Shown: piece by piece, positions 1 to 9,506 of the stretch
How positions within the stretch are numbered: position 1 is the stretch's first letter
Layout of the letters: the number at the start of each line of letters is the position of its first letter
Assembly (NCBI GenBank): GCA_005110385.1
Contig: DUDT01000012.1
Span: forward strand, 20,600-84,599
Direction of reading: 5' to 3'
DNA: 64,000 nt
Origin: Candidatus Melainabacteria bacterium
Lineage (GTDB): Bacteria > Cyanobacteriota > Vampirovibrionia > LMEP-6097
Program-made: the position numbers and the translations under genes
The notes under the pieces: model-generated
What the model saw: only the letters and a program-made list of their open reading frames with translations
Database searches by the model: none
Told to the model about the DNA's origin: nothing

Positions 1-189
1 GCCCTTAGTGGCTCTCACTGGTAAATCTGGTGAGATTATAAGTAAATCTACGTCACTTAGCTCGTGAGCAGTGCCTTTGGCATAGGAGCCATAGAGAAAT
101 GCTTTTTCTATCGTGAACTTTTCTGAGACTTTATTTATGAATTCACTTATTAATGAGTTTAATTCTTCGGAAGTAAGTTTTTTAGGCAT
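1..189 (-). CDS. Nucleotidyltransferase domain protein, partial (runs off the window start)
   Basis: Reading the minus strand from an ATG at 189 gives 63 codons that stay open to base 1. The translation contains FLYGSYAKGT followed by SDVDLLI, the GS-x10-DxD signature of MNT/KNTase-type minimal nucleotidyltransferases. In such small proteins the two Asp residues bind metal and the family is usually paired with a HEPN partner as a toxin-antitoxin-like module or AMP-transferase. The carboxy end lies outside the window, so neither full length nor partner can be judged. Upstream lies a decayed DUF262 fragment, which suggests a defence-gene or otherwise unstable spot. Confidence 0.75.
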   Translation of the reverse strand, partial: MPKKLTSEELNSLISEFINKVSEKFTIEKAFLYGSYAKGTAHELSDVDLLIISPDLPVRATKG

Positions 190-230
190 TTGATGAAATA
201 TTCGAATTCGTATTGTATTTAACTGTAAAT

Positions 231-373
231 TCATTGGGATGTCCTAATATTTTCAGATAGCAGTTGCTCGCATTGTTTTTTTTTCAATTATAATTCCTTT
301 GGTAAACAGGAATGACAAATTTGACACCCGTTTTTTTTAAAAATGTTTCTACGCTACATTCACTTGCTTTCAT
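231..373 (-). pseudogene. DUF262 (GmrSD/Ssp-like) N-terminal remnant with an in-frame TGA
   Basis: From an ATG at 373 the minus strand reads MKASECSVETFL then KFVIPVYQRNYN, which matches the diagnostic start of DUF262 proteins (FxIPxYQRxYxW). Exactly where the invariant Trp is expected there is TGA (284-286); beyond it the same frame continues KKKQCEQLLSENIR, again DUF262-like, and stops at 231. The remainder of a protein that normally has several hundred residues is absent. I read this as a nonsense-mutated and truncated remnant. TGA decoding as Trp is unlikely because TGG is used freely in all genes here and TGA ends several of them. Confidence 0.65.
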
Positions 374-379
374 TTATTT

Positions 380-2443
380 CTACTCCCTAACCACATTCCC
401 ACCAAAAATACTCACCCCAGCCTGTAAAACCTCATCTAAATAAGCTTCTCTGTCACAGCAGTTGTCATTAGAGTCTTTTTCCGTACTGGAGTTGACAGAA
501 TTTACATTTAAATTCACATCAGTATTATTCGGAACATTTACACCCACGGACGTACTAGTAGATAAATCAGACCTTGTTGTAATAGACTCGCTATATGACT
601 TCTCAGAAACACTAAGCGAAGCTTCTTTATCAGTGACTTTCTCAGTAACTCTTGCTGGTGTCACCGTAGGAGTCATAGCTGGCTTAACTTTCGCTGAGTC
701 ATTCACTACACTATCCGCACCAGCCATTCCAGAATCTATCTGAATTTCAATAAACTTAATTTCTGGATTTAAAGCCTGTTTAAGAGCTTGAATAAGCTCT
801 TCATTTTTAGCTTCCAGTTTAGTTTTTAAAAATTTAAATTTTTCAGGAATTGCGAAAACAGCCTTTTCTCCACTACTAGAGATTAATTTAGCTTTACTGC
901 TATTGATAAGCCCTTTGGTTGGTGGGTTTAGAAACTGCATAAAGTCAGAGGAATCAGGAGCTGCAGTGTTTTCTATAACTCCGAAGCTAGAAGCGGTTTC
1001 TAGAGTTGAGCTTGAATTTACATTTTCGGCAAGGGTGCCAATATTAGAAAGATGACTAGATTGCACCGTAATCTCTCCTCTCCCTAAGGACGGATTAACA
1101 TTAATATTTTCTATGTTGTCTGCGACCTTAGCCTCAGTGCTTACTAAATTATTTGCACTAAATTCATTTCTTGTATTAGTATAAGTCGGTTTGAAAGCCT
1201 CTTCTGCACTAGGTCTATTCTCAAAGTTGCTACTTGATTTTGTTAAATCTTGATTCTTTGAGCTCACCGAAACAGCCACCCCTAGAGGCTTAACCGCCCT
1301 ACCTGCTAATCTGTTCTCTAAATCAAGAATCCGCTCTTTTAAATTTTTAATATCTATAAAATCTTCTCTAAGAGATAGCTTTAGGCAGAGCGTTTTAAAT
1401 AATTTTTTAGCTTGAGAACTCTGCTTAAGTATAGTTTCATATTTAGATATTTCTTCTGCGATATAAAGGATTTCAGCTTTAGAAATATTTTTCTCATTAA
1501 TTAAATCTATGCAGGGCTTAAGTTCTTCTAATTCTTCATTTAGGCAGAGTTCTTCTAAGATTTTTATACTGCTTTGAAAAAGCTCGCCTGTAAGTATCTG
1601 AGGGTCAGGATTCTTTAGGAAAATATTTTCTATTTTATTTAAAAGCTCTAAGGTATCTTTATTAATTATGGAGAAAAATAGGCTGATCACCTCTCTTTCA
1701 GAGACCTTGCCTAAAGTCCTTTCTATAATTTCTTTAGAGATGCTTTGATCTGCTTCATTAAAGACACTAACCTGCTCTAATATGCTTAAAGCATCTCTCA
1801 GAGCGCCTTCCGATTCTTCTGTTATGAATTTTAAGGCTTCATCGTTAATGTTAATCTGCTCTATATCGCAGATCTCCCTTAATCTTTTAAAGCAGTCTTT
1901 CTGGTTAATCGGTTTGAAACGGAATTGTTGACAGCGACTTACTATAGTGGGTAAAACTTTATGTGCTTCGGTGGTCGCTAAAATAAATACTACATTTTCA
2001 GGCGGTTCCTCGAAAAGTTTAAGTAGTGCATTGAATGCATCCTTACTTGCCATATGGACTTCATCGATTATGTAAATTTTATAATCACTGTTAATCGTAG
2101 ATAGGCTAGCTTTAATTACTAAATCTCTAGCATCATCTACCCCACCATGGCTCGCAGCATCTATCTCGACGACATCTAAGTCGCCACCATTCGTGATATT
2201 AATACAGCTAGAGCATTTACCGCATGGATTTAAAGTGGCTTTCTCTCCAGTTTGCTTGTTTTTACAGTTAAGTGATTTAGCTATTATGCGAGCTGTACTC
2301 GTCTTACCAGCTCCACGTGGACCAGTTAATAAATAAGCACTTGCTATTTTGTTATTAGTGAAAGCCTTTTCTAAAGCAAGCTTCACATCATCTTGCCCGA
2401 CAAGATCTCCAATACTTTGAGGTCTATATTTAAGCGTGAGCAT
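380..2443 (-). CDS. dnaX: DNA polymerase III subunit gamma/tau
   Basis: This is the clamp-loader ATPase of the replicative polymerase. The AAA+ domain opens with KYRPQSIGDLVGQ, followed by Walker A GPRGAGKT (residues 41-48), a zinc site with Cys at 60, 74, 77 and 80, Walker B IIDE (125-128) and a TTEAHKVLPTIVSRC sensor region. After about residue 380 the chain becomes a long Ser/Thr/Asn-rich linker (roughly 390-520) with a second such tract near the end, so at 687 residues it is long but within the range of tau-type proteins. The gene ends with TAG and its start lies 3 nt downstream of the fabI stop, so fabI and dnaX are probably co-transcribed. Confidence 0.96.
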   Translation of the reverse strand: MLTLKYRPQSIGDLVGQDDVKLALEKAFTNNKIASAYLLTGPRGAGKTSTARIIAKSLNCKNKQTGEKATLNPCGKCSSCINITNGGDLDVVEIDAASHGGVDDARDLVIKASLSTINSDYKIYIIDEVHMASKDAFNALLKLFEEPPENVVFILATTEAHKVLPTIVSRCQQFRFKPINQKDCFKRLREICDIEQININDEALKFITEESEGALRDALSILEQVSVFNEADQSISKEIIERTLGKVSEREVISLFFSIINKDTLELLNKIENIFLKNPDPQILTGELFQSSIKILEELCLNEELEELKPCIDLINEKNISKAEILYIAEEISKYETILKQSSQAKKLFKTLCLKLSLREDFIDIKNLKERILDLENRLAGRAVKPLGVAVSVSSKNQDLTKSSSNFENRPSAEEAFKPTYTNTRNEFSANNLVSTEAKVADNIENINVNPSLGRGEITVQSSHLSNIGTLAENVNSSSTLETASSFGVIENTAAPDSSDFMQFLNPPTKGLINSSKAKLISSSGEKAVFAIPEKFKFLKTKLEAKNEELIQALKQALNPEIKFIEIQIDSGMAGADSVVNDSAKVKPAMTPTVTPARVTEKVTDKEASLSVSEKSYSESITTRSDLSTSTSVGVNVPNNTDVNLNVNSVNSSTEKDSNDNCCDREAYLDEVLQAGVSIFGGNVVRE

Positions 2444-2446
2444 CCA

Positions 2447-3259
2447 CTACATCGCCATTATGCTGTAACCACAGTCTACGTGAATTACTTCACCTGTAAT
2501 ACCGCTAGATAAAGGGCTTGCAAGGAAGAGGGCTGTTCCAGCAACTTCTTCTAATTCAACATTTCTTCTTAAAGGTGATATCTCTGCGTGGCGATTCATC
2601 ATAGTGTTTAAATCCGCGATGCCTCTTGCTGCAAGCGTTTTAATCGGACCAGCAGAAATGCCATTTACTCTAATATTCTCTTGACCTAAATCCTGAGCTA
2701 AGTATCTAACACCAGCCTCTAAGCTCGCTTTAGCGATACCCATCATATTATAGTTAGGCACTACTCTTTCAGCACCTAAGTAAGTAAGCGTGATAATAGA
2801 ACCGCCACCAGCATTATTCATGAGTGGTCTAGCTGCTCTTGCCATCGCAGTTAAAGAATAAGCAGAGATATCCTGAGCTATCGCAAAATGCTCTCTTTCT
2901 GTACTGATATAACCACCTTGTAAAGTTTCTTTAGGAGCGAAAGCTAGGCAGTGAACGAAAATATCTAACTTCCCATTAAATCTATCTGATACAGACTGGA
3001 AAGCTGAAGAGATCATCTCATCTTTAGTAACATCACAGTCTACTAATAAAGGGCTTTTCATGTCTTGAGTAAGTTCTAAAACTGTCTCTTTAAGCCTATC
3101 TCCTTGATACGAAAATGCGACTTCAGCACCAGCTTCGTAAAGCATTTGAGCTATAGCCCAAGCGATACTTCTTTTATTAGCGACACCAGATATTAGGACT
3201 TTTTTACCAGCCAAAATACTTGCATACGCACTACTAGATTTAACTTCTGTTTCAAGCAT
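2447..3259 (-). CDS. fabI: Enoyl-ACP reductase (NADH)
   Basis: This enzyme performs the last reduction in each round of type II fatty-acid elongation in the cytoplasm. It is an SDR-fold protein with the FabI-type cofactor loop GVANKRSIAWAIA and the FabI active-site pattern TLTYLGAERVVPNYNMMGIAK, giving Tyr160, Tyr170 and Lys177. The 270-residue length fits the family. Residues before about 17 (MLETEVKSSSAYASIL) are extra relative to most FabI proteins, so a slightly later start is possible. It leads directly into dnaX and diverges from purA across a region holding a mini palindromic element. Confidence 0.96.
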   Translation of the reverse strand: MLETEVKSSSAYASILAGKKVLISGVANKRSIAWAIAQMLYEAGAEVAFSYQGDRLKETVLELTQDMKSPLLVDCDVTKDEMISSAFQSVSDRFNGKLDIFVHCLAFAPKETLQGGYISTEREHFAIAQDISAYSLTAMARAARPLMNNAGGGSIITLTYLGAERVVPNYNMMGIAKASLEAGVRYLAQDLGQENIRVNGISAGPIKTLAARGIADLNTMMNRHAEISPLRRNVELEEVAGTALFLASPLSSGITGEVIHVDCGYSIMAM

Positions 3260-3304
3260 AGTTTCTCATTTTATCATATTCGCATTTGGCTGCTTATCCT
3301 TGTT

Positions 3305-4689
<1,385 letters not shown>

Positions 4690-4735
4690 TTGAGACTGAC
4701 GAAAACGCAGAAAGTGGAGTCGGATGGCTGTGTTT
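4690..4735 (+). repeat. Partial copy of the palindromic element
   Basis: Starting directly after the purA TAG, the sequence GACGAAAACGCAGAAAGTGG matches the 3-prime part of the element core. It precedes a full copy without a gap, the same partial-then-full arrangement seen at 49920, 61775 and 63762. Confidence 0.75.
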
Positions 4736-4860
4736 AGGAGAGCGATACATAACGTGCAGTTTCAAGGCCGAGGAGGACGAATGACCGCAGTGTACTCGAA
4801 GTACATGAGGATCATGAGGACGACGAAAACGCAGAAAATGGAGTTGTGTATCGCTCTCCT
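4736..4860 (+). repeat. Full palindromic interspersed element (copy A)
   Basis: Arms AGGAGAGCGATACATAAC (4736-4753) and GTTGTGTATCGCTCTCCT (4843-4860) pair over 17 of 18 positions. The core contains GAGGAGGACGAATGACCGCA, a small hairpin TGTAC-TCGAA-GTACA, then GAGGATCATGAGGACGACGA. It lies between convergent purA and the SDR gene and its last two bases are part of the SDR stop codon, so it may serve as a bidirectional terminator. The SD-ATG in the core opens a 31-codon reading frame at 4781. Confidence 0.92.
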
Positions 4861-5668
4861 AGAGTTTTTCTTCTAAACGTCGCATAATCTTCAGGCTGAT
4901 ATAATTACTAAATTTATTTGATAGTATCCTGGAAGCTAGTGTTAGTAAGGAATTCATTTTCCCATGAACTGCTACGCCGCTTTTACCTTGCTGAAGAGTT
5001 TTTAGCGTGAATTCTGCTACTTCCTCGGAGCTAGCAATAAAGCCTTCTGGTAAGCCGAGTGGGTTAGCGTTAGCATTAGCAAAGAATTCTGTTTGAGTAA
5101 CTCCAGGGCAGATGCAAATTATTTTCGCTTTATTATTTTTATCCTCCTCTAGCTCTGCTGCTAGAGCAAGTGAAAAGCTTTTCACGTAAGCTTTTGTCGC
5201 TGCATAGACTGCCATTAATGGTACTGGCTGAAAACTCGCAGTGGAAGCAATATTGATAATGGCACCAGCTTCTGAACTCTTTATGTCTGAAATAAAAAGT
5301 CTGCTTAGTTTGGTTAAGCCGAGTATGTTGAGGTTAATCATTTTAGAAAGCTTTTCTATATTAGCTTCGGAAAAATATGATAGGTCACCGATACCAGCAT
5401 TGTTTATGAGGATATCTACGTTAAGGTTCTGGTCTTTTACTTTTTTAAATAGTTCTTCTGCAGAATTCTCTTCAGACAAATCTTCAGTAAAAGTGGTGAT
5501 TTTAATATCACTAATAGTAGCTTCTATTGATTCTTTTAGGTGATTTAATCTCTCTAGCCTTCTTGCAGTAAGGATTAAATCATATCCCTCTTTTGCAAAA
5601 AGTTTTGCGAGCTCATAGCCTATACCACTAGAGGCACCTGTAATTAAAACTGTTTTATTGTTTCTCAC
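4859..5668 (-). CDS. Short-chain dehydrogenase/reductase of unknown substrate
   Basis: The protein has the classical SDR layout: TGASSGIG at residues 10-17 for NAD(P) binding, NNAG near 90, an S in NIASTASF and the catalytic YAATK pair. Length 269 residues is typical. It is most like the DltE/YqjQ-type oxidoreductases by general pattern, but the sequence does not identify a substrate. The C-terminal segment with MRRLEEKL is basic and amphipathic and might associate with membrane. Its TAG stop overlaps the arm of a full palindromic element. The flagellar export genes fliQ-fliP lie behind it on the same strand. Confidence 0.88.
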   Translation of the reverse strand: MRNNKTVLITGASSGIGYELAKLFAKEGYDLILTARRLERLNHLKESIEATISDIKITTFTEDLSEENSAEELFKKVKDQNLNVDILINNAGIGDLSYFSEANIEKLSKMINLNILGLTKLSRLFISDIKSSEAGAIINIASTASFQPVPLMAVYAATKAYVKSFSLALAAELEEDKNNKAKIICICPGVTQTEFFANANANPLGLPEGFIASSEEVAEFTLKTLQQGKSGVAVHGKMNSLLTLASRILSNKFSNYISLKIMRRLEEKL

Positions 5669-5679
5669 TTAATACCAAG

Positions 5680-5725
5680 ATACCATGATAGTACTTGCAA
5701 ACTCCAATTTATGCGTTAATGGTAT
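5680..5725 (-). repeat. Degraded mini palindromic element
   Basis: The string TTGCAAACTCCAATTTATGC resembles the minus orientation of the element (compare the mini copy at 60692, CGCAAACTCCAATTTCTGCG). Flanking ATACCAT (5680-5686) and ATGGTAT (5719-5725) form short inverted arms. It occupies most of the gap between fliQ and the SDR gene. Confidence 0.55.
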
Positions 5726-5727
5726 AA

Positions 5728-5994
5728 CTATGCTAATTCTGGAATTTTATTAAAAACTTCACGACTGAAATCTACTACATACTGCATTATCCAGCCACCG
5801 ACTAGTAAATACGTAACAATAAGAACTATTAGTTTAGGTACGAAAGTTAAAGTCTGTTCATTGATTTGTGTAATGGCTTGAAATATGCTGACTAAAATAC
5901 CAACAATTAATCCAGGAATTAAGATTGGAATAGAGATCACCGCTGATGTAATCAGTGTCTTATTAGTCAGTTCAAGTATAAGTGTGTCGTTCAT
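5728..5994 (-). CDS. fliQ: Flagellar export gate protein FliQ
   Basis: An 88-residue protein with two hydrophobic membrane segments (about residues 15-38 and 52-75) separated by ITQINEQTLTFVPK, the conserved loop of the FliQ/SctS family. FliQ forms, with FliP and FliR, the export gate of the flagellar type III apparatus in the inner membrane. It follows fliP by 27 nt on the same strand; fliR, flhB and flhA are not in this window. Confidence 0.94.
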   Translation of the reverse strand: MNDTLILELTNKTLITSAVISIPILIPGLIVGILVSIFQAITQINEQTLTFVPKLIVLIVTYLLVGGWIMQYVVDFSREVFNKIPELA

Positions 5995-6021
5995 TATCTT
6001 ACGCTTAAAGAATCTTTATCC

Positions 6022-6795
6022 TTAATTTGGATTGAAGCTGGTAACTAAATTCTCACAGATTATATTCCACCCGTCAACTAAAACAAACAATACTAGCTTA
6101 AAGGGCAAGGAAATGGTGGCGGGAGGTAGGAACATGAGACCGATTGAAACCAAGGCGCTTGCTGTAATCATGTCTATAACTACAAATGGTAAGAATAATA
6201 CAAAGCCAATCTGGAAAGACTTCTTAAGTTCGCTTAACATGAATGAAACCATCAATATATGTAATGGCATCTCTTCTGCACTTTCAGGCTGCTCAATTTT
6301 AGCTATTTTAAAGCCTAATTTAAGTTCATCCTCTGGAGTTTGGCTAAGCATAAATTCACGTAAAGGTCCGATGGTGTTGGTGATGAATTCTTTTTCATCT
6401 ATCTGCTTTGCTAGAAAGGGTTGTAATGCTTTATCGTTTATCTGAGTGAAGTAGGGATTCATGACGACGAAAGTCAAAATTATTGAAAGTCCAATTAATA
6501 CTTGAGTTGGGGGTAAGCTACCTAGACCTAGTGCTTGCCTGAGAAGCCCAAAGACGACAACGAATCTTATAAAACTAGTCGTCATAAGCAAGATAGATGG
6601 AGCAATGCTTAAGATGGTTAATAGGATTAAGATTTGTAGACCTAGACCCACTCCTTGCTGGTTATCGTTGAAAGATATATTTAATCCAGGAGCAGCTTGT
6701 ACTGCAAGTAAGCAGCTAGAGAAAATTAAAAAACTAATAAGACTGAAGCTTAAAATTTTTTTCTTTTGGATCAGTTCTAAAATTTTTTTAAGCAT
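6022..6795 (-). CDS. fliP: Flagellar export gate protein FliP
   Basis: FliP is the core pore subunit of the flagellar export gate. It starts with a cleavable signal-like segment (KKKILSFSLISFLIFSSCLLAV), then LTILSIAPSILLMTTSFIRFVVVFGLLRQALG, TQVLIGLSIILTFVVM and the C-terminal hydrophobic pair ending FKLVLFVLVDGW, all family hallmarks. I prefer the ATG at 6795 (MLKKILEL) over the TTG three codons upstream. FliO is not seen next to it. The first gene of the pair fliP-fliQ probably has its promoter in the AT-rich 6796-6934 stretch. Confidence 0.95.
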   Translation of the reverse strand: MLKKILELIQKKKILSFSLISFLIFSSCLLAVQAAPGLNISFNDNQQGVGLGLQILILLTILSIAPSILLMTTSFIRFVVVFGLLRQALGLGSLPPTQVLIGLSIILTFVVMNPYFTQINDKALQPFLAKQIDEKEFITNTIGPLREFMLSQTPEDELKLGFKIAKIEQPESAEEMPLHILMVSFMLSELKKSFQIGFVLFLPFVVIDMITASALVSIGLMFLPPATISLPFKLVLFVLVDGWNIICENLVTSFNPN

Positions 6796-6934
6796 ATAAT
6801 CCAATTAAAACATAAAAGTTCTTAGGAGATTGTTTGCAATCTTCAATTTTTGTCCTTTCCTATCCAAGCAGATTTTGAACGATTTTAGAACTAATCACAA
6901 AATCCAATTTTTATATTTTGTATTTAGTAAATAT

Positions 6935-6962
6935 AGAAAAAGGAGCTTTATGCTCCTTTGGT
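6935..6962 (-). terminator. Rho-independent terminator of rpsT
   Basis: On the minus strand an AAAGGAGC stem, ATAAA loop and GCTCCTTT stem are followed by TTTCTATA-type U-rich sequence, beginning 5 nt after the rpsT stop codon. Confidence 0.85.
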
Positions 6963-6966
6963 AAAA

Positions 6967-7245
6967 CTACTTAACAGCTTCAGACTTAAGTACTCTGATT
7001 CTCTGAACTAATCTGCTTTTTAATCTAGCAGCTTTATTTTTATGGAAAGTACTGCCTTTTGAGGCTTTATCTATAGCTTGGTAAGCTTTCGCTAATTTTT
7101 CATCAATGGCTTTTTCATCTTTAGATGTCGCAGCAACTAGGCAGGCCTTAATAAGGGTACGCACTTTAGACTTAAGCTCAGTGTTTTTTTTGTTATTACG
7201 AGCGTTAATCTCGTCTCTCTTTTTTGCAGATTTAATATTCGGCAT
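6967..7245 (-). CDS. rpsT: 30S ribosomal protein S20
   Basis: Small, very basic helical protein that binds 16S rRNA in the bottom of the 30S subunit. The start MPNIKSAKKR is the standard S20 start, so I use ATG 7245 rather than the ATT/ATG a few codons upstream. The rest (NARNNKKNTELKSKVRTLIKA, KNKAARLKSRL) fits the family in sequence and length (92 residues). It is divergent from map and ends at a clear intrinsic terminator. Confidence 0.96.
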   Translation of the reverse strand: MPNIKSAKKRDEINARNNKKNTELKSKVRTLIKACLVAATSKDEKAIDEKLAKAYQAIDKASKGSTFHKNKAARLKSRLVQRIRVLKSEAVK

Positions 7246-7344
7246 AGGAAGAATCATAATAACATATCGTGTTATTCTTTGTTAAGGAACTGAAGAAAAA
7301 CCTATTTTTTCTTTAATGACTCTTTTAATATTTGTTGAAAATTT

Positions 7345-8169
7345 ATGTCTGCCCCTATTTGCATTTTTACTGAAGAGCAATTCCCACATATGAGGAGAGC
7401 TGGTGCTCTAGCTGGTGAGATTCTACATTTGGTCGGTGAAAAAGTTCGTCCTGGGGTTACATTGCTTGAATTAGATACTTTTGCTGAAGAGTGGATACGT
7501 GATCAAGGCGCGACCCCCACTTTTAAAGGTTATATGGGATTTCCTAGTACCTTGTGTACTTCAGTCAATGAAAATATAGTACATGGTATTCCAACGGATA
7601 GAGAACTCAAAGAAGGTGACTTGGTCAGTATCGATGTCGGTGTTACTGTTACAGAAGATTTTAATGGCAAGCCTTTTACTTATGTTGGAGATAATGCTTT
7701 TACTTTTCCCTGTGGGGAAATCAGTCCTAAAAGTAAAAGACTTTTAAAAGCTACTAATGCGGCACTCTGGGCTGGTTTGGAGGTTATTCAAGCAGGTAAG
7801 CATATTAGTGATATAGCTGCTGCGATAGAGGCTGTTGCTAAGGAGTATAGATTCGGTAACGTAAAAGAGTTTGGTGGTCACGGAATAGGTCCTAGCTATC
7901 ACTGTCAGCCTTTCATTCCGAATTTTTTAGAGTACTTTAATCATTTTCCTGATGATGAAATTAAGATTGGTATGGTGCTTGCCATTGAGCCTATGTTAAA
8001 TATAGGAGGCTCTGCGATTAAGAAGCATAAGGATGGCTGGACTATTATGACTGCTGATAGGAAAAATTCTGCTCATTTTGAACATTCAGCTTTAATAACA
8101 TTTTCTGGAGTTGAAATTATTACCGATGTGAAAAAAACTAAAAATATTTTTCATCACTTCGATGAATAA
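7345..8169 (+). CDS. map: Methionine aminopeptidase, type I
   Basis: Removes the initiator methionine from nascent proteins. The pita-bread fold ligands are visible: Asp in SIDVGV, Asp in YVGDNAF, His in GGHGIG, Glu in AIEPM and Glu in FEHSALI. The substrate-side motif [16 protein letters not shown] is also typical. At 274 residues it is normal for type Ia. No strong SD precedes ATG 7345. It heads the ribosomal run infA-rpmJ-rpsM-rpsK-rpoA-rplQ, a common gene order. Confidence 0.96.
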   Translation: MSAPICIFTEEQFPHMRRAGALAGEILHLVGEKVRPGVTLLELDTFAEEWIRDQGATPTFKGYMGFPSTLCTSVNENIVHGIPTDRELKEGDLVSIDVGVTVTEDFNGKPFTYVGDNAFTFPCGEISPKSKRLLKATNAALWAGLEVIQAGKHISDIAAAIEAVAKEYRFGNVKEFGGHGIGPSYHCQPFIPNFLEYFNHFPDDEIKIGMVLAIEPMLNIGGSAIKKHKDGWTIMTADRKNSAHFEHSALITFSGVEIITDVKKTKNIFHHFDE

Positions 8170-8219
8170 ATGATATTTTTAATTTTTGGAAAAGACCTTT
8201 ACTATTAAGGAGTATTTAT

Positions 8220-8474
8220 TTGTCTAAAGAAATTATTGAAATGGAAGGAACGGTGGTGGAAACTGTTCAGGGAGCTAAATTTGTGGTCAGGCTTGATAAT
8301 GATCATGAGGTTTTAGCGAGTATCTCAGGTAAAATCAGAAAAAATTATATTAAGATTCTGCCAGGGGATAGGGTTAAGGTTGAGCTTACTCCATATGATC
8401 TTAAAGTCGGGCGCATTACTTTTAGGGTAATTAAAAAACGACCGATTGAGGGAGAGTTCAATAAAGAGGAGTAA
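8220..8474 (+). CDS. infA: Translation initiation factor IF-1
   Basis: An 84-residue OB-fold protein that binds the ribosomal A site during initiation. [52 protein letters not shown] are IF-1 hallmarks. The start codon is TTG at 8220, preceded by AAGGAG at a normal distance (TTAAGGAGTATTTATTTG). The C-terminal tail ([12 protein letters not shown]) is longer than the usual 72-residue form. Confidence 0.95.
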   Translation: MSKEIIEMEGTVVETVQGAKFVVRLDNDHEVLASISGKIRKNYIKILPGDRVKVELTPYDLKVGRITFRVIKKRPIEGEFNKEE

Positions 8475-8552
8475 ACATAATCAAAAAATAAATAATTACT
8501 AATTTAGTTTAGGGTTATGTTAGAATTTTGATTTCGTTAAGCAGGATAGCAC

Positions 8553-8666
8553 ATGAAAGTTAGATCTTCAGTAAAGAAAATTTGTTCAAAATGCAAGGTA
8601 ACTCGTAGAAAGGGTAGAGTTGCCATTATTTGCGAGAACCCTAAACACAAGCAGAGACAAGGATAA
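8553..8666 (+). CDS. rpmJ: 50S ribosomal protein L36
   Basis: A 37-residue zinc-ribbon ribosomal protein: [15 protein letters not shown], then [21 protein letters not shown], with the C-C-C-H metal set (Cys at 11, 14, 27 and His 32). It sits in the canonical place between infA and rpsM, 5 nt upstream of the rpsM start. Confidence 0.96.
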   Translation: MKVRSSVKKICSKCKVTRRKGRVAIICENPKHKQRQG

Positions 8667-8671
8667 TTTTT

Positions 8672-9049
8672 ATGCCAAGAGTAGCCGGAGTAGATATACC
8701 TAATAAAAGAATAGTCATCGCCTTGACTTATGTATTTGGCGTTGGACTTTCAAGAAGTAAAGAGATTTTAAAGAAAGTTGGCATTGGAGAAGATGTCAGG
8801 GCTAATACTTTAACCGAAGAAGAGTTAATTAAAATTAGAGATTGCCTTAAGACCTATGAAGTTGAGGGTGATTTAAGAAGAAGAATCGGTCTTGATATTA
8901 AGAGATTGATTGAGGTTAATTGTTTTAGAGGTATTCGTCACAGAAGAGGTCTCCCTAGTAGAGGTCAGAGAACTAAGACTAATGCGAGAACTCGTAGAAG
9001 TAAGAAGAGAGTGGCTGTTCCTGGTAAGAAGGTAGCTGCTAAGAAGTAA
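8672..9049 (+). CDS. rpsM: 30S ribosomal protein S13
   Basis: [36 protein letters not shown] and [25 protein letters not shown] are standard S13 motifs; the protein sits in the 30S head and contacts the P-site tRNA and the 50S subunit. A basic lysine-rich tail ([16 protein letters not shown]) completes 125 residues. It follows rpmJ by 5 nt in the conserved order. Confidence 0.97.
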   Translation: MPRVAGVDIPNKRIVIALTYVFGVGLSRSKEILKKVGIGEDVRANTLTEEELIKIRDCLKTYEVEGDLRRRIGLDIKRLIEVNCFRGIRHRRGLPSRGQRTKTNARTRRSKKRVAVPGKKVAAKK

Positions 9050-9078
9050 TTAGCATTCAGGATATAAAGGTTTAAAAT

Positions 9079-9480
9079 ATGGCGGTAGTTAAAACAAAAG
9101 ATAAGTCAAAAGTAAAAAAAGCTAAAAGAACAGTCCAGAAAGGTGTAGTTCACATTAGTTCCACTTTTAATAACACGATAATATCTATCACTGATATAAC
9201 TGGTGGTGTTATTGCTGCTTCCTCTGCTGGTGCAGTAGGTTTTAAGGGTTCTAAAAAAAGCACTCCTTTTGCAGCTCAATTGGCGGCGGAAGCTGCTGCA
9301 AGAAAAGCTGTCGAACAGTTTGGTCTAAGAGAAGTAGAAGTCTTGATAAGTGGACCGGGTGCTGGTAGAGAGACTGCTGCTAGGGCTATACAGTTAGCTG
9401 GTTTAAGAGTTACTATGATTAAGGACGTAACTCCGTTGCCGCATAATGGTTGTAGAGCACCTAGTGCAAGAAGAGTCTAA
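9079..9480 (+). CDS. rpsK: 30S ribosomal protein S11
   Basis: Recognised from [58 protein letters not shown] and [18 protein letters not shown] at the C-terminus. S11 shapes the 30S platform near the mRNA exit. Length 133 is normal. It lies between rpsM and rpoA as in most bacteria, with a 29-nt upstream gap. Confidence 0.97.
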   Translation: MAVVKTKDKSKVKKAKRTVQKGVVHISSTFNNTIISITDITGGVIAASSAGAVGFKGSKKSTPFAAQLAAEAAARKAVEQFGLREVEVLISGPGAGRETAARAIQLAGLRVTMIKDVTPLPHNGCRAPSARRV

Positions 9481-9506
9481 GTCGTTGGTTAAGAGAGGAT
9501 TTTAAT

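Noticed and set aside
284..286. Genetic code with TGA as tryptophan
   Set aside because: TGG is common in all conserved genes and several genes (surE, the 33-residue ORF, 106-residue gene) end with TGA.
462..743. Long antisense reading frame in dnaX, and similar ones inside fliD, flgK, flgL, rpoA-type genes
   Set aside because: They lie opposite well-supported genes, show Ser/Leu/Val-rich shadow composition and have no start signals or family motifs.
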